A DNA stretch of 64,000 nucleotides from Citrobacter telavivensis (GCA_009363175.1 CP045205.1:806001-870000), one strand, 5' to 3'; positions 32,259 through 40,812 are shown, numbered from the stretch's first letter. Numbers and translations are program-made. The notes: generated from the letters alone by a model not told the origin.

Positions 32259-32849
32259 ATGTTACAAAACCCGATTCATCTGCGTCTGGAACGTCTGGAA
32301 AGCTGGCAGCATGTCACTTTTATGGCCTGCCTGTGTGAGCGCATGTACCCGAACTATGCCATGTTCTGCCAACAGACCGGGTTTGGCGACGGACAGGTCT
32401 ACCGTCGTATTCTGGACCTGATCTGGGAGACGCTGACGGTCAAAGACGCGAAAGTGAATTTCGACAGCCAACTGGAGAAGTTTGAAGAAGCGATCCCGAC
32501 GGCTGATGATTATGACCTGTACGGAGTTTATCCGGCCATTGATGCCTGCGTGGCGTTAAGCGAATTGGTGCATTCTCGTCTGAGCGGTGAGACGCTGGAA
32601 CACGCCATTGAAGTCAGTAAGACCTCCATTACCACGGTTGCGATGCTGGAAATGACCCAGGCTGGTCGAGAAATGAGCGATGAAGAGCTCAACGATAACC
32701 CGGCGGTGGAGCAGGAGTGGGATATTCAGTGGGAAATATTCCGACTTTTAGCAGACTGCGAAGAACGCGACATTGAACTGATAAAAGGGCTTAGAGCAGA
32801 CCTGCGTGAGGCTGGCGAGAGCAATATCGGTATAAATTTGCAGCAGTAA
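32259..32849 (+). CDS. yjaG: YjaG family protein (DUF416)
   Basis: A 196-residue soluble, acidic, helical protein, nearly identical to E. coli YjaG. Its function is unknown. The opening RLERLESWQHVTFMACLCERM and the central DLYGVYPAIDACVALSELV are typical of the family. It is 41 nt after nfi and could share its transcript. No signal peptide or membrane segment is visible. Confidence 0.93.
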   Translation: MLQNPIHLRLERLESWQHVTFMACLCERMYPNYAMFCQQTGFGDGQVYRRILDLIWETLTVKDAKVNFDSQLEKFEEAIPTADDYDLYGVYPAIDACVALSELVHSRLSGETLEHAIEVSKTSITTVAMLEMTQAGREMSDEELNDNPAVEQEWDIQWEIFRLLADCEERDIELIKGLRADLREAGESNIGINLQQ

Positions 32850-33035
32850 GACACGAAAACGTGATTTAACTTCTGAATTGTCGTACCTGGAGGCTTCCCT
32901 TCCGCCCCCCGTCTGGTCTACATTTGGAGGGCGAAAAAAAGTGGCTATCGGTGCGTGTATGCAGGAGAGTGCTTTTCTGGCATTTCCGTCGCACTCGATG
33001 CTTAGCAAGCGATAAACACATTGTAAGGATAACTT

Positions 33036-33308
33036 ATGAACAAGACTCAACTGATTGATGTAATTGCAGACAAAGCAGAACTGTCCAAAACCCAGGCTAA
33101 AGCTGCTCTGGAATCCACTCTGGCTGCTATTACTGAGTCTCTGAAAGAAGGCGATGCTGTACAACTGGTTGGTTTCGGTACCTTCAAAGTGAACCACCGT
33201 GCTGAGCGCACTGGCCGCAACCCGCAGACCGGTAAAGAAATCAAAATCGCCGCAGCTAACGTACCGGCGTTTGTTTCTGGTAAAGCACTGAAAGACGCAG
33301 TTAAGTAA
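33036..33308 (+). CDS. hupA: DNA-binding protein HU-alpha
   Basis: Abundant nucleoid protein that bends DNA as HU-alpha/beta heterodimer. The 90 residues are those of E. coli HupA, including the beta-arm segment GRNPQTGKEIKIAAANVPAF (about 55-74) with the intercalating proline. Strong AAGGA ribosome-binding site. Codon use is highly biased. A GC-rich terminator lies inside the start of the next gene. Confidence 0.98.
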   Translation: MNKTQLIDVIADKAELSKTQAKAALESTLAAITESLKEGDAVQLVGFGTFKVNHRAERTGRNPQTGKEIKIAAANVPAFVSGKALKDAVK

Positions 33309-33314
33309 GACCGC

Positions 33315-34016
33315 GTGGCTGTGAACAGTTTTAATGAAGGGGCGGTTTCGCCCCTTTCGTCTGTCTGGCGTCGCATGTTGACGTTAGCGGGCGTGCTGTT
33401 GCTGACGGCCTGTAGCCATAACAGCTCTCTTCCACCGTTTACCGCCAGTGGGTTTGCTGACAATCAGGGTGCGGTGCGTATCTGGCGTAAAGATGCCGCA
33501 GATGGCGTCCATTTGCTTTCCGTCTTTAGCCCGTGGCGTAATGGCAGTACCACAACCAGCGAGTACCGTTGGCAGGGTGATTCCCTTTCACTGATAGAAC
33601 TCAATATTTATGGCGAACCGCCGGAACATATCCGCGTGCGTTTTGACGATCGCGGCGAGCTGAGCTTTATGCAGCGCGAAGTCGATGGCCGTAAACAGCA
33701 GTTGTCGAACGATCAAATCGAATTATACCGTTATCGTGCCGAGCAGATCCGCCAGACCAGCGATGCATTGCGTCAGGGGCGGGTGGTATTGCGTCAAGGA
33801 CGCTGGCATGCCGCTGAACATGCGGTTACCACCTGCGAAGGCGAGACGATTAAACCCGATTTAGACGCCAGGGCGATGAGTCATATTGAGCGCCGCCAGC
33901 GCCGTTCATCTGTTGATGTCAGCGTGGCATGGCTGGAGGCACCCGAAGGGGCACAGCTTCTGCTGGTGGCGAATTCCGACTTCTGCCACTGGCAGCCAAA
34001 AGAAAAAACGTTTTGA
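33315..34016 (+). CDS. yjaH: YjaH family lipoprotein (DUF1481)
   Basis: A 233-residue probable lipoprotein of unknown role. The lipobox LLTAC places the lipidated Cys at residue 33, after the hydrophobic stretch MLTLAGVLLL; the next residue is Ser, which in the Lol rule favours outer-membrane sorting. The chosen start is a GTG 6 nt after hupA, giving about the length of E. coli YjaH. An ATG at 33375 would leave a signal peptide of only 12 residues. The hupA terminator hairpin lies within the first codons, so expression should depend on read-through. It is followed by a REP pair and the convergent zraP. Confidence 0.85.
   Translation: MAVNSFNEGAVSPLSSVWRRMLTLAGVLLLTACSHNSSLPPFTASGFADNQGAVRIWRKDAADGVHLLSVFSPWRNGSTTTSEYRWQGDSLSLIELNIYGEPPEHIRVRFDDRGELSFMQREVDGRKQQLSNDQIELYRYRAEQIRQTSDALRQGRVVLRQGRWHAAEHAVTTCEGETIKPDLDARAMSHIERRQRRSSVDVSVAWLEAPEGAQLLLVANSDFCHWQPKEKTF
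33337..33358 (+). terminator. hupA terminator inside the yjaH 5' end
   Basis: AAGGGGCG/CGCCCCTT stem with a GTT-type loop and a short T run, 29 nt after the hupA stop. It overlaps codons 8-15 of yjaH as annotated. Confidence 0.75.
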
Positions 34017-34097
34017 ATGCCTGATGGCGCTACGCTCATCAAGCCTACAGCGTGTCTGTCGTAGGCCGGATAAGGCAAATCCGCCATCCGGCCATCA
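34017..34097 (+). repeat. REP pair (BIME)
   Basis: Two REP units, CCTGATGGCGCTACGCTCATC at 34019 and GTAGGCCGGATAAGGC near 34061 with GCCATCCGGC, between the convergent genes yjaH and zraP. Confidence 0.87.
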
Positions 34098-34101
34098 GCG
34101 A

Positions 34102-34533
34102 TTACCAGCGCCCCATTCCCATGTGACCGCCGCCACCGCATCCGCCGTAACCCATTCCCATACCGCCAGGGACTCCGGCCTGAGCCATTGCGACATCCCG
34201 TTTCACCCGCTGTTCATCCAGTGACTGTCTTAAGGATTCCATCTCTTTCGCCACCGCATTGATTTTGGCGGTATCCGGCGGATTCGTCGCTAACAGCGCG
34301 TTGTACTCATAGCGTTTGGACATCAGTTGCTGGCGCAGGGCGTTAGTCTGGTTGTAAAAATCATTGTGGATTTTTTGCGCGGCAGTCTGTTGCTCTGCGC
34401 TCAGTCCACTACCATTTTGTTGCCACATGCCGCCGCCGTTCCCCCAGTGATGCTGTGCCAGTGCGGGGCTGGAGCCCAGTACCATTAGAGAGAGGGCGAT
34501 CAGCGCCAGGCCTGCTTTCGTGTTCCGTTTCAT
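34102..34533 (-). CDS. zraP: Periplasmic zinc-binding chaperone ZraP
   Basis: Zinc-dependent periplasmic chaperone of the CpxP/ZraP type and repressor partner of the ZraSR two-component system. The 143-residue precursor begins MKRNTKAGLALIALS and has a signal peptide cut after SPALA (about residue 26). The mature N terminus is His-rich (QHHWGNGGG). A helical hairpin with SAEQQTAAQKIHNDF follows, then the C-terminal GGCGGGGHMGMG with the conserved Cys and His. I chose the second of two adjacent ATGs because it lies 7 nt from AGGAGG. It is divergent from zraSR. Confidence 0.95.
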   Translation of the reverse strand: MKRNTKAGLALIALSLMVLGSSPALAQHHWGNGGGMWQQNGSGLSAEQQTAAQKIHNDFYNQTNALRQQLMSKRYEYNALLATNPPDTAKINAVAKEMESLRQSLDEQRVKRDVAMAQAGVPGGMGMGYGGCGGGGHMGMGRW

Positions 34534-34568
34534 CATTGATCCTCCTGTGGGTGGTCTTATCTTCCGTA

Positions 34569-34586
34569 TTGCATCTTCCGTGCCAG
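34569..34586 (-). promoter_or_regulatory. Sigma-54 promoter of zraP
   Basis: On the minus strand CTGGCACGGAAGATGCAA: the -24 TGGCACG is perfect and the -12 reads ATGCA (consensus TTGCA). It lies 36 nt upstream of zraP. ZraR is a sigma-54 activator, which supports the call. Confidence 0.85.
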
Positions 34587-34637
34587 GCCGATTTTTCCCG
34601 TCCAGCGTGGGTTCTGGCGACGCGCGGGGGCGCAAGG

Positions 34638-34685
34638 CGGGTAAAAATGACTCGCTGGAAAGAGGCAGCGGGTCATTTTTACCCG
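34638..34685. promoter_or_regulatory. ZraR enhancer sites (two dyads)
   Basis: Two dyads of the form CGGGT-N7-ACYCG: 34638-34654 (CGGGT/ACTCG) and 34669-34685 (CGGGT/ACCCG, perfect). Together they form a 14-bp inverted repeat (CGGGTAAAAATGAC with its complement). Centres are 31 bp apart, about three helical turns, and the pair lies between the two sigma-54 promoters. This is inferred to be the shared activator-binding site. Confidence 0.75.
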
Positions 34686-34734
34686 GTGGTGTCGGCAGTT
34701 TGTGTACCAGGACCGGGATACGGACCGCGAAAAG

Positions 34735-34750
34735 TGGCATGATTTCTGCT
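34735..34750 (+). promoter_or_regulatory. Sigma-54 promoter of zraSR
   Basis: TGGCATG-ATTT-CTGCT fits the -24/-12 pattern with the invariant GG and GC spaced correctly. It lies 34 nt before the chosen zraS start. Confidence 0.8.
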
Positions 34751-34783
34751 GAAGCAAAGAAGGGATTGAGTCACTCAGAGCTG

Positions 34784-36190
34784 ATGAGAATGATGCGAGA
34801 ACATAAGGATACGGTAGCCCGATGGTTGAGCGGGGGGCTACCCGCCGTCATCCTGATTCTGGTTGGGCTATTTGCCGTGATGGTGATCCGCGATTACGGG
34901 CGCGAAAGTGACGCGGCGCGGCAGACGCTGCTGGAAAAGGGCAGTGTGCTAATCCGTGCGCTGGAGTCGGGGTCGCGCGTCGGGATGGGCATGCGGATGC
35001 ATCATGCCCAGCAGCAAACGCTGCTCGAAGAGATGGCGGGGCAGCCTGGCGTACTGTGGTTTGCCGTGACGGATGCGCAGGGCAACGTGGTGATGCACAG
35101 CGATCCTGCCCAGGTCGGGAGAACGCTCTACTCGCCAGCAGAAATGCAAACATTACATCCGGGAGAAGAGGCGCGCTGGCGTCCGGTTAACGCGACGGAC
35201 GCGCAGGGGGAAGCCATTCCGGCGCTGGAGATCTATCGTCAGTTCCAGCCGCTGTTTTTCGCGGGTCGGCACGGTATGCGAGGGATGTCGCGTGGTAATG
35301 GCGCAATGTCTGACGCTGCCCATCAATCTATTTTTATCGCCTTTGATGCCAGTGAGCTGGCAGTGACGCAGGCGCGTGAGTGGCGCAATACGCTGATTAT
35401 GCTTTTCGCGCTGACCACCGTGCTACTGGCGACCCTCCTGACGTTTTTCTGGTACCGGCGCTACCTGCGTTCTCGCCAGCTTTTGTTGGATGAGATGAAC
35501 CGCAAAGAGAAGCTGGTAGCGCTCGGGCATCTGGCGGCAGGCGTCGCGCATGAGATTCGTAATCCGTTGTCATCTATCAAAGGGCTGGCAAAGTACTTTG
35601 CCGAACGCGCGCCGGCTGGCGGTGAAGCGCATGAACTGGCGCAGGTGATGGCGAAAGAGGCCGACCGTTTAAACCGGGTGGTAAGCGAACTGCTGGAACT
35701 GGTGAAGCCCGCACATTTATCCTTGCAGTCGGTGGATCTCAATGCGGTGATCGCTCACTCTCTCCAGCTAGTTAGCCAGGACGCGCAGAATCGGGCGATC
35801 GATCTGCAATTTGTGCCTGACCCTGCGCTACCGCTTATTCAGGCCGACCCGGACAGGCTGACGCAGGTACTGCTGAATCTTTATCTGAATGCAATTCAAG
35901 CCATCGAGAGTCAGGGGACCATTCGCGTTGAGGCAAGCACAAGCGGAGCCGATCGCGTTAAAATCACCGTTGCCGACAGCGGGAAAGGGATTGCGGCGGA
36001 ACAGCTGGCCGCCATTTTCACCCCTTATTTCACGACCAAAGCGGACGGTACGGGGCTGGGGCTGGCGGTGGTACAGAACATCATTGAACAGCATGGCGGG
36101 ACGATTCAGGCCGACAGCCCGCCAGGTCAGGGCGCAACGTTCACCCTCTGGCTCCCGGTGACGTTAACACGTAAGGATTCACAAGGATGA
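34784..36190 (+). CDS. zraS: Sensor histidine kinase ZraS
   Basis: Inner-membrane kinase of the zinc/envelope-stress ZraSR system. The 468 residues have TM1 at about 15-37, a periplasmic sensor with the His-rich MRMHHAQQQ segment, TM2 at about 205-225, and a cytoplasmic kinase core. HEIRNPLSS is the H box, followed by NLYLNAIQAI (N box), DSGKGIA (G1) and GTGLGLAVV (G2). I chose the ATG at MRMMREHKDTVARWL because it aligns with E. coli ZraS and follows the sigma-54 promoter; longer in-frame starts to 34520 would span the promoter and enhancer. It overlaps zraR by 4 nt. Confidence 0.94.
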   Translation: MRMMREHKDTVARWLSGGLPAVILILVGLFAVMVIRDYGRESDAARQTLLEKGSVLIRALESGSRVGMGMRMHHAQQQTLLEEMAGQPGVLWFAVTDAQGNVVMHSDPAQVGRTLYSPAEMQTLHPGEEARWRPVNATDAQGEAIPALEIYRQFQPLFFAGRHGMRGMSRGNGAMSDAAHQSIFIAFDASELAVTQAREWRNTLIMLFALTTVLLATLLTFFWYRRYLRSRQLLLDEMNRKEKLVALGHLAAGVAHEIRNPLSSIKGLAKYFAERAPAGGEAHELAQVMAKEADRLNRVVSELLELVKPAHLSLQSVDLNAVIAHSLQLVSQDAQNRAIDLQFVPDPALPLIQADPDRLTQVLLNLYLNAIQAIESQGTIRVEASTSGADRVKITVADSGKGIAAEQLAAIFTPYFTTKADGTGLGLAVVQNIIEQHGGTIQADSPPGQGATFTLWLPVTLTRKDSQG

Positions 36191-37512
36191 TTCGCGCAAA
36201 GATCGACATTCTGGTGGTGGATGATGACGTCAGCCACTGCACCATTTTACAGGCATTACTACGAGGATGGGGCTATGACGTCGCGCTGGCCTACAGTGGA
36301 CGAGCCGCACTCGAGCTGGTGCGTGACCACGTCTTTGACCTCGTGCTGTGCGATGTACGCATGGCTGAGATGGACGGCATCGAGACGCTGAAAGAGATCA
36401 AAGCGCTGAACCCGGCCATTCCGGTTCTGATCATGACGGCATTCTCCAGCGTGGAGACGGCGGTAGAGGCGCTGAAGACCGGCGCGCTGGATTACTTAAT
36501 CAAACCGCTGGATTTTGACCATCTACAAACGACGCTGGAAAATGCGCTGGCGCATACGCGAGAGCCCGCCAGCGAGCTGCCCTCCGTTTCCGCCTCGCAG
36601 TTTGGGATGGTTGGTAAAAGCCCGGCGATGCAGCAACTGCTGAGTGAGATTGCGATGGTCGCGCCTTCGGATGCGACAGTGCTGATTCATGGCGACTCCG
36701 GTACCGGGAAAGAGCTGGTGGCGCGCGCGCTGCATGCCAGCAGCGCGCGGAGCGACAAACCGCTGGTGACGCTGAACTGCGCGGCACTCAACGAATCGCT
36801 GCTGGAATCTGAACTGTTTGGCCATGAAAAAGGGGCATTTACCGGTGCCGACAAACGCCGGGAAGGGCGCTTTGTCGAAGCCAACGGCGGCACGTTGTTT
36901 CTTGATGAGATTGGCGATATCTCGCCGATGATGCAGGTGCGGTTGCTGCGGGCGATTCAGGAACGCGAAGTTCAGCGCGTGGGCAGCAACCAGACGCTCT
37001 CGGTTGATGTCCGTCTGATTGCCGCAACCCATCGCTGTCTGGAGGAAGAGGTGCAGGCCGGGCGCTTTCGTCAGGATCTCTACTACCGCCTGAACGTCGT
37101 GACGATTGAAACACCGGCGCTGCGTCAGCGGCAGGAAGATATCCCCCTGCTGGCTGACCACTTTCTCCAGCGGTTTGCTAAACGCAACCGTAAGGTCGTA
37201 AAAGGGTTTACCCCCCGGGCAATGGATCTGCTGATTCATTACGACTGGCCGGGGAATATTCGCGAACTGGAAAATGCCATTGAACGTTCGGTGGTCCTAC
37301 TGACCGGAGAGTACATCTCTGAGCGCGAGTTGCCGCTGTCGATTGCGAGTCAGCCGCTGCCGTTCGTAGCGGATCGGGCCATTCAGCCGCTGGTGGAAGT
37401 CGAAAAAGAGGTGATTCTGGCGGCGCTGGAGAAAACGGGCGGCAATAAAACGGAAGCCGCCCGTCAGTTAGGGATTACGCGAAAAACGCTACTGGCGAAG
37501 CTCTTGCGTTAG
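36187..37512 (+). CDS. zraR: Sigma-54-dependent response regulator ZraR
   Basis: NtrC-family activator phosphorylated by ZraS; activates zraP and zraSR. The 441 residues have a receiver domain with phospho-acceptor Asp56 (LVLCDVRMAEMDG), and an AAA+ domain with Walker A GDSGTGKE, the sigma-54-contacting GAFTGA loop and Walker B GGTLFLDEIGD. A C-terminal Fis-type helix-turn-helix (GGNKTEAARQLGITRKTL) completes it. Its last four bases overlap the convergent purD stop codon. Confidence 0.97.
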   Translation: MIRAKIDILVVDDDVSHCTILQALLRGWGYDVALAYSGRAALELVRDHVFDLVLCDVRMAEMDGIETLKEIKALNPAIPVLIMTAFSSVETAVEALKTGALDYLIKPLDFDHLQTTLENALAHTREPASELPSVSASQFGMVGKSPAMQQLLSEIAMVAPSDATVLIHGDSGTGKELVARALHASSARSDKPLVTLNCAALNESLLESELFGHEKGAFTGADKRREGRFVEANGGTLFLDEIGDISPMMQVRLLRAIQEREVQRVGSNQTLSVDVRLIAATHRCLEEEVQAGRFRQDLYYRLNVVTIETPALRQRQEDIPLLADHFLQRFAKRNRKVVKGFTPRAMDLLIHYDWPGNIRELENAIERSVVLLTGEYISERELPLSIASQPLPFVADRAIQPLVEVEKEVILAALEKTGGNKTEAARQLGITRKTLLAKLLR

Positions 37513-38798
37513 TGCTGTTCACGCTCGATGGCGCGCCAGCCGATATCTTTACGGCAGAAACAGTCGTCCCAGTGGATATCGGTCATTAAGGCATAGGCGC
37601 GTTTCTGCGCGTCGGCCACGGTGTCACCCAGCGCGGTAACGCACAGTACACGACCTCCGCTGGTGACAACCTGCTCGTCATCGGCAAGTTTGGTCCCTGC
37701 GTGGAACACTTTACCGTCTGCCACGTCTTCCAACGGCAGACCGTGGATCACGTCACCGGTGCGGTAATCGCCAGGATAACCGCCTGCCGCCATCACGACG
37801 CCGAGCGAGGCGCGTTCATCCCACTCTGATTTTTGCTCATCCAGTTTGCCTTCGCAGGCGGCCAGGCAGAGCTCAACCAGATCGGACTTCATGCGCAGCA
37901 TGATGGGCTGCGTTTCCGGGTCCCCAAAGCGGCAGTTGAATTCAATCACCTTCGGATTGCCCTGTTTGTCGATCATCAGACCGGCATACAGGAAACCGGT
38001 ATAGGTGTTGCCTTCTGCCGCCATGCCTTTCACGGTAGGCCAGATGATGCGTTCCATCGTGCGCTGGTGGACGATATCCGTGACCACCGGAGCTGGGGAG
38101 TAAGCGCCCATTCCGCCGGTGTTCAGGCCGGTATCGCCATCGCCGACGCGTTTATGATCCTGACTGGTCGCCATCGGCAAGACGTGTTCGCCGTCGACCA
38201 TCACGATAAAGCTGGCTTCTTCGCCATCAAGAAACTCTTCAATCACGATGCGATGACCCGCATCGCCAAACGCGTTGCCTGCCAGCATGTCATGTACGGC
38301 GGCCTCGGCCTCTTCCAGCGTCATCGCGACAATCACGCCTTTACCGGCTGCCAGACCGTCAGCCTTAATGACGATCGGCGCGCCTTTCTCACGCAGATAC
38401 GCCAGTGCAGGCTCAATTTCGGTGAAGTTCTGGTATTCGGCCGTCGGGATCTGGTGGCGTGCAAGGAAATCCTTGGTGAACGCTTTGGAGCCTTCCAACT
38501 GAGCGGCACCTGCGGTTGGACCGAAGATGTTCAGGCCTGCTGCACGGAAAGTATCGACCACGCCTTTCACCAGCGGCGCTTCCGGGCCGACGATCGTCAG
38601 GTCGATCTTTTCACTCTGGGCAAAGCTCAGCAGCGCTGGAATATCGGTCGCGCTGATGGCGACGTTTTGCAGCGTCGGTTCCAGCGCGGTGCCGGCGTTA
38701 CCCGGCGCAACAAATACGGTTGCCACTTTCGGTGACTGAGCGGCTTTCCATGCCAGAGCGTGCTCGCGCCCGCCATTGCCGATAACTAATACTTTCAT
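37509..38798 (-). CDS. purD: Phosphoribosylamine-glycine ligase PurD
   Basis: ATP-grasp enzyme; joins glycine to phosphoribosylamine in step 2 of purine synthesis. The 429-residue product starts MKVLVIGNGGREHALAW after GGAGCGAGAT; an ATG four codons upstream is less well placed. Visible are KADGLAAGKGV (ATP-binding), the GDGDTGLNTGGMGAYSP loop and EFNCRFGDPETQ (Mg site). Second gene of purHD, 11 nt after purH. It is convergent with zraR by a 4-nt overlap, leaving no room for an intrinsic terminator between them. Confidence 0.97.
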   Translation of the reverse strand: MKVLVIGNGGREHALAWKAAQSPKVATVFVAPGNAGTALEPTLQNVAISATDIPALLSFAQSEKIDLTIVGPEAPLVKGVVDTFRAAGLNIFGPTAGAAQLEGSKAFTKDFLARHQIPTAEYQNFTEIEPALAYLREKGAPIVIKADGLAAGKGVIVAMTLEEAEAAVHDMLAGNAFGDAGHRIVIEEFLDGEEASFIVMVDGEHVLPMATSQDHKRVGDGDTGLNTGGMGAYSPAPVVTDIVHQRTMERIIWPTVKGMAAEGNTYTGFLYAGLMIDKQGNPKVIEFNCRFGDPETQPIMLRMKSDLVELCLAACEGKLDEQKSEWDERASLGVVMAAGGYPGDYRTGDVIHGLPLEDVADGKVFHAGTKLADDEQVVTSGGRVLCVTALGDTVADAQKRAYALMTDIHWDDCFCRKDIGWRAIEREQH

Positions 38799-38809
38799 AT
38801 CTCGCTCCA

Positions 38810-40399
38810 TTAATGGCGGAAGTGGCGCATGTCGGTGAAGATCATTGCAATGCCGTGTTCGTCAGCGGCGGCAATGACTTCATCATCACGGATGGAACCG
38901 CCCGGCTGGATAACGCAGCTCACGCCAACGGCGGCGGCGGCATCAATACCATCGCGGAACGGGAAGAAAGCGTCGGATGCCATGGCGGAGCCTTTCACTT
39001 CCAGACCTTCATCAGCGGCTTTGATCCCGGCAATTTTGGCCGAGTAGACGCGGCTCATCTGGCCTGCGCCAATGCCGATGGTCATGTTCTCTTTGGCGTA
39101 AACAATGGCGTTGGATTTAACGAACTTCGCGACTTTCCAGCAGAACAGCGCGTCACGCAGTTCCTGTTCAGTCGGCTGGCGCTTCGTCACCACGCGCAGT
39201 TCACCGGCGGTGACCATACCCAGATCGCGGTCCTGAACCAGCAGACCGCCGTTAACACGTTTGAAATCCAGGCCCGGCACGCGTTCAGCCCACTGGCCGC
39301 AGGTCAGGACGCGAACGTTCTGCTTGGCGGCGGTGATTTTCAGCGCATCTTCGGTGGCGGACGGGGCGATAATCACCTCGACAAACTGACGGGAGATGAT
39401 GGCCTGCGCGGTTTCAGCATCCAGCTCGCGGTTAAAGGCGATGATGCCGCCAAAGGCAGAGGTCGGGTCCGTTTTATACGCGCGATCGTAAGCATCCAGA
39501 ATTGAGGTGCTGACCGCGACGCCGCAGGGGTTGGCGTGTTTGACGATCACGCAGGCCGGCTCGCTAAACTCTTTTACACACTCCAGCGCCGCGTCGGTAT
39601 CAGCGATGTTGTTATAGGAAAGCGCTTTGCCCTGAACCTGCTGAGCGGTCGCGACGGAGGCTTCTTTCACATTCTCTTCTATATAGAAGGCAGCCTGCTG
39701 GTGGCTGTTTTCGCCGTAGCGCATGTCCTGCTTCTTAATAAAGTTCAGATTCAGCGTACGCGGGAAGCGACCTGCGGCTTCTTTGCTTTCACCGTGATAG
39801 GCCGGAACCATGCTGCCAAAGTAGTTGGCAATCATGCTGTCGTAGGCGGCGGTGTGTTCGAAGGCTTTAATCGCGAGGTCGAAACGGGTGTCGAGAGTCA
39901 GAGAACCGTCGTTGGCATCCATCTCGTTAATAATGGCGTCGTAGTCGCTGCTCTTCACAACGATAGCGACATCTTTATGGTTCTTCGCGGCGGAGCGCAC
40001 CATCGTCGGTCCGCCGATATCGATGTTCTCTACCGCATCTTCCAGTGAGCAGCCTTCGCGGGCAACGGTCTGGGCGAACGGATAAAGGTTAACAACCACC
40101 ATATCGATGGGGGCGATGCCGTGCTGTTCCATAATCCCGTCATCCTTGCCGCGACGACCGAGAATGCCGCCGTGCACTTTAGGATGCAGGGTCTTCACGC
40201 GTCCATCCATCATTTCCGGGAAACCGGTGTAATCGGAAACTTCGGTCACCGGCAGACCTTTCTCTGCTAACAGACGGGCAGTGCCCCCTGTCGACAGCAG
40301 CTCCACACCACGTGCGGAAAGTGCCTGGGCGAATTCGACGATACCGGCTTTGTCAGAAACACTGAGCAGAGCGCGGCGGACTGGACGACGTTGTTGCAT
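38810..40399 (-). CDS. purH: Bifunctional AICAR transformylase / IMP cyclohydrolase PurH
   Basis: Catalyses the last two steps to IMP: formylation of AICAR with 10-formyl-THF, then ring closure. The 529 residues comprise an N-terminal cyclohydrolase (about 1-199, with STGGTARLLAEKGLPV) and a C-terminal transformylase with the catalytic Lys-His pair in CVIVKHANPCGVA. First gene of purHD, under a PurR operator and a structured leader. AICAR also arises as by-product of histidine synthesis, so this enzyme serves both routes. Confidence 0.98.
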   Translation of the reverse strand: MQQRRPVRRALLSVSDKAGIVEFAQALSARGVELLSTGGTARLLAEKGLPVTEVSDYTGFPEMMDGRVKTLHPKVHGGILGRRGKDDGIMEQHGIAPIDMVVVNLYPFAQTVAREGCSLEDAVENIDIGGPTMVRSAAKNHKDVAIVVKSSDYDAIINEMDANDGSLTLDTRFDLAIKAFEHTAAYDSMIANYFGSMVPAYHGESKEAAGRFPRTLNLNFIKKQDMRYGENSHQQAAFYIEENVKEASVATAQQVQGKALSYNNIADTDAALECVKEFSEPACVIVKHANPCGVAVSTSILDAYDRAYKTDPTSAFGGIIAFNRELDAETAQAIISRQFVEVIIAPSATEDALKITAAKQNVRVLTCGQWAERVPGLDFKRVNGGLLVQDRDLGMVTAGELRVVTKRQPTEQELRDALFCWKVAKFVKSNAIVYAKENMTIGIGAGQMSRVYSAKIAGIKAADEGLEVKGSAMASDAFFPFRDGIDAAAAVGVSCVIQPGGSIRDDEVIAAADEHGIAMIFTDMRHFRH

Positions 40400-40431
40400 G
40401 GTAAATCCCCTGGATTTGACGATTACAGAGA

Positions 40432-40481
40432 GCGTTAGCTGAATTTTTCGTGAAAAACTTAGCTAACGCCCCTTACGGGGC
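40432..40481 (-). promoter_or_regulatory. Structured purHD 5' leader
   Basis: In transcript order, GCCCCG/CGGGGC-type hairpin (40468-40481) directly abuts a longer one: GCGTTAGCT with its complement (40432-40440 / 40461-40469), closed by GTTTTTC/GAAAAAT pairs. Both lie between the PurR box and the purH AGGGG ribosome-binding site. The role is not known to me; it could be mRNA stability or translational control. Confidence 0.6.
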
Positions 40482-40506
40482 ATCCTTGTTTTGCGGTGGC
40501 ATTGTA

Positions 40507-40522
40507 ACGAAAACGTTTGCGC
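40507..40522. promoter_or_regulatory. PurR operator of purHD
   Basis: ACGAAAACGTTTGCGC matches 14 of 16 positions of the PurR consensus ACGCAAACGTTTGCGT. It abuts the minus-strand -10 TACAAT (40501-40506) of purH, so the hypoxanthine/guanine-bound repressor would block the promoter. Confidence 0.9.
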
Positions 40523-40703
40523 AACGCTCGCGAATTTTTCTTTTTCGATTCTGGCGCTCATTTTCTCTCTATAACGATCCCATACGACAGAGAAGATCCG
40601 GCAAATGATCCTTATAATTGTGGATAAGTCTGTGTGTAAAAGGGTATAAGGCGGGGTTTTGCTGGGGAATGCAGCAGTCAGTCATTTTTCTGACATTTTT
40701 CTA

Positions 40704-40731
40704 TTGCGGATGCTCGGGAACTCCCTATAAT
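40704..40731 (+). promoter_or_regulatory. rrnE P1 promoter
   Basis: TTGCGG and TATAAT with the 16-bp spacer typical of rRNA P1 promoters, then a GCGCC discriminator (growth-rate and ppGpp control). An AT-rich UP-like tract (about 40680-40703) precedes it. The -35 departs from TTGTCA of E. coli rrnB. Confidence 0.88.
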
Positions 40732-40812
40732 GCGCCTCCATCGACACGGCGGATGTGAATCACTTCACAGAAAAACGCCAGTGAGATTGAAGAGAAAAAT
40801 CCTGAAAAAAGA

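Noticed and set aside
34017..34097. REP pairs as a CRISPR-like or insertion-sequence array
   Set aside because: The repeats are REP palindromes in alternating orientation, scattered singly or in pairs at gene ends; no regular spacers, transposase or cas genes.
34520..34783. N-terminal extension of zraS, and on the other strand an extension of zraP to 34740
   Set aside because: Both would translate through the sigma-54 promoters and ZraR sites; family alignment supports the shorter starts.
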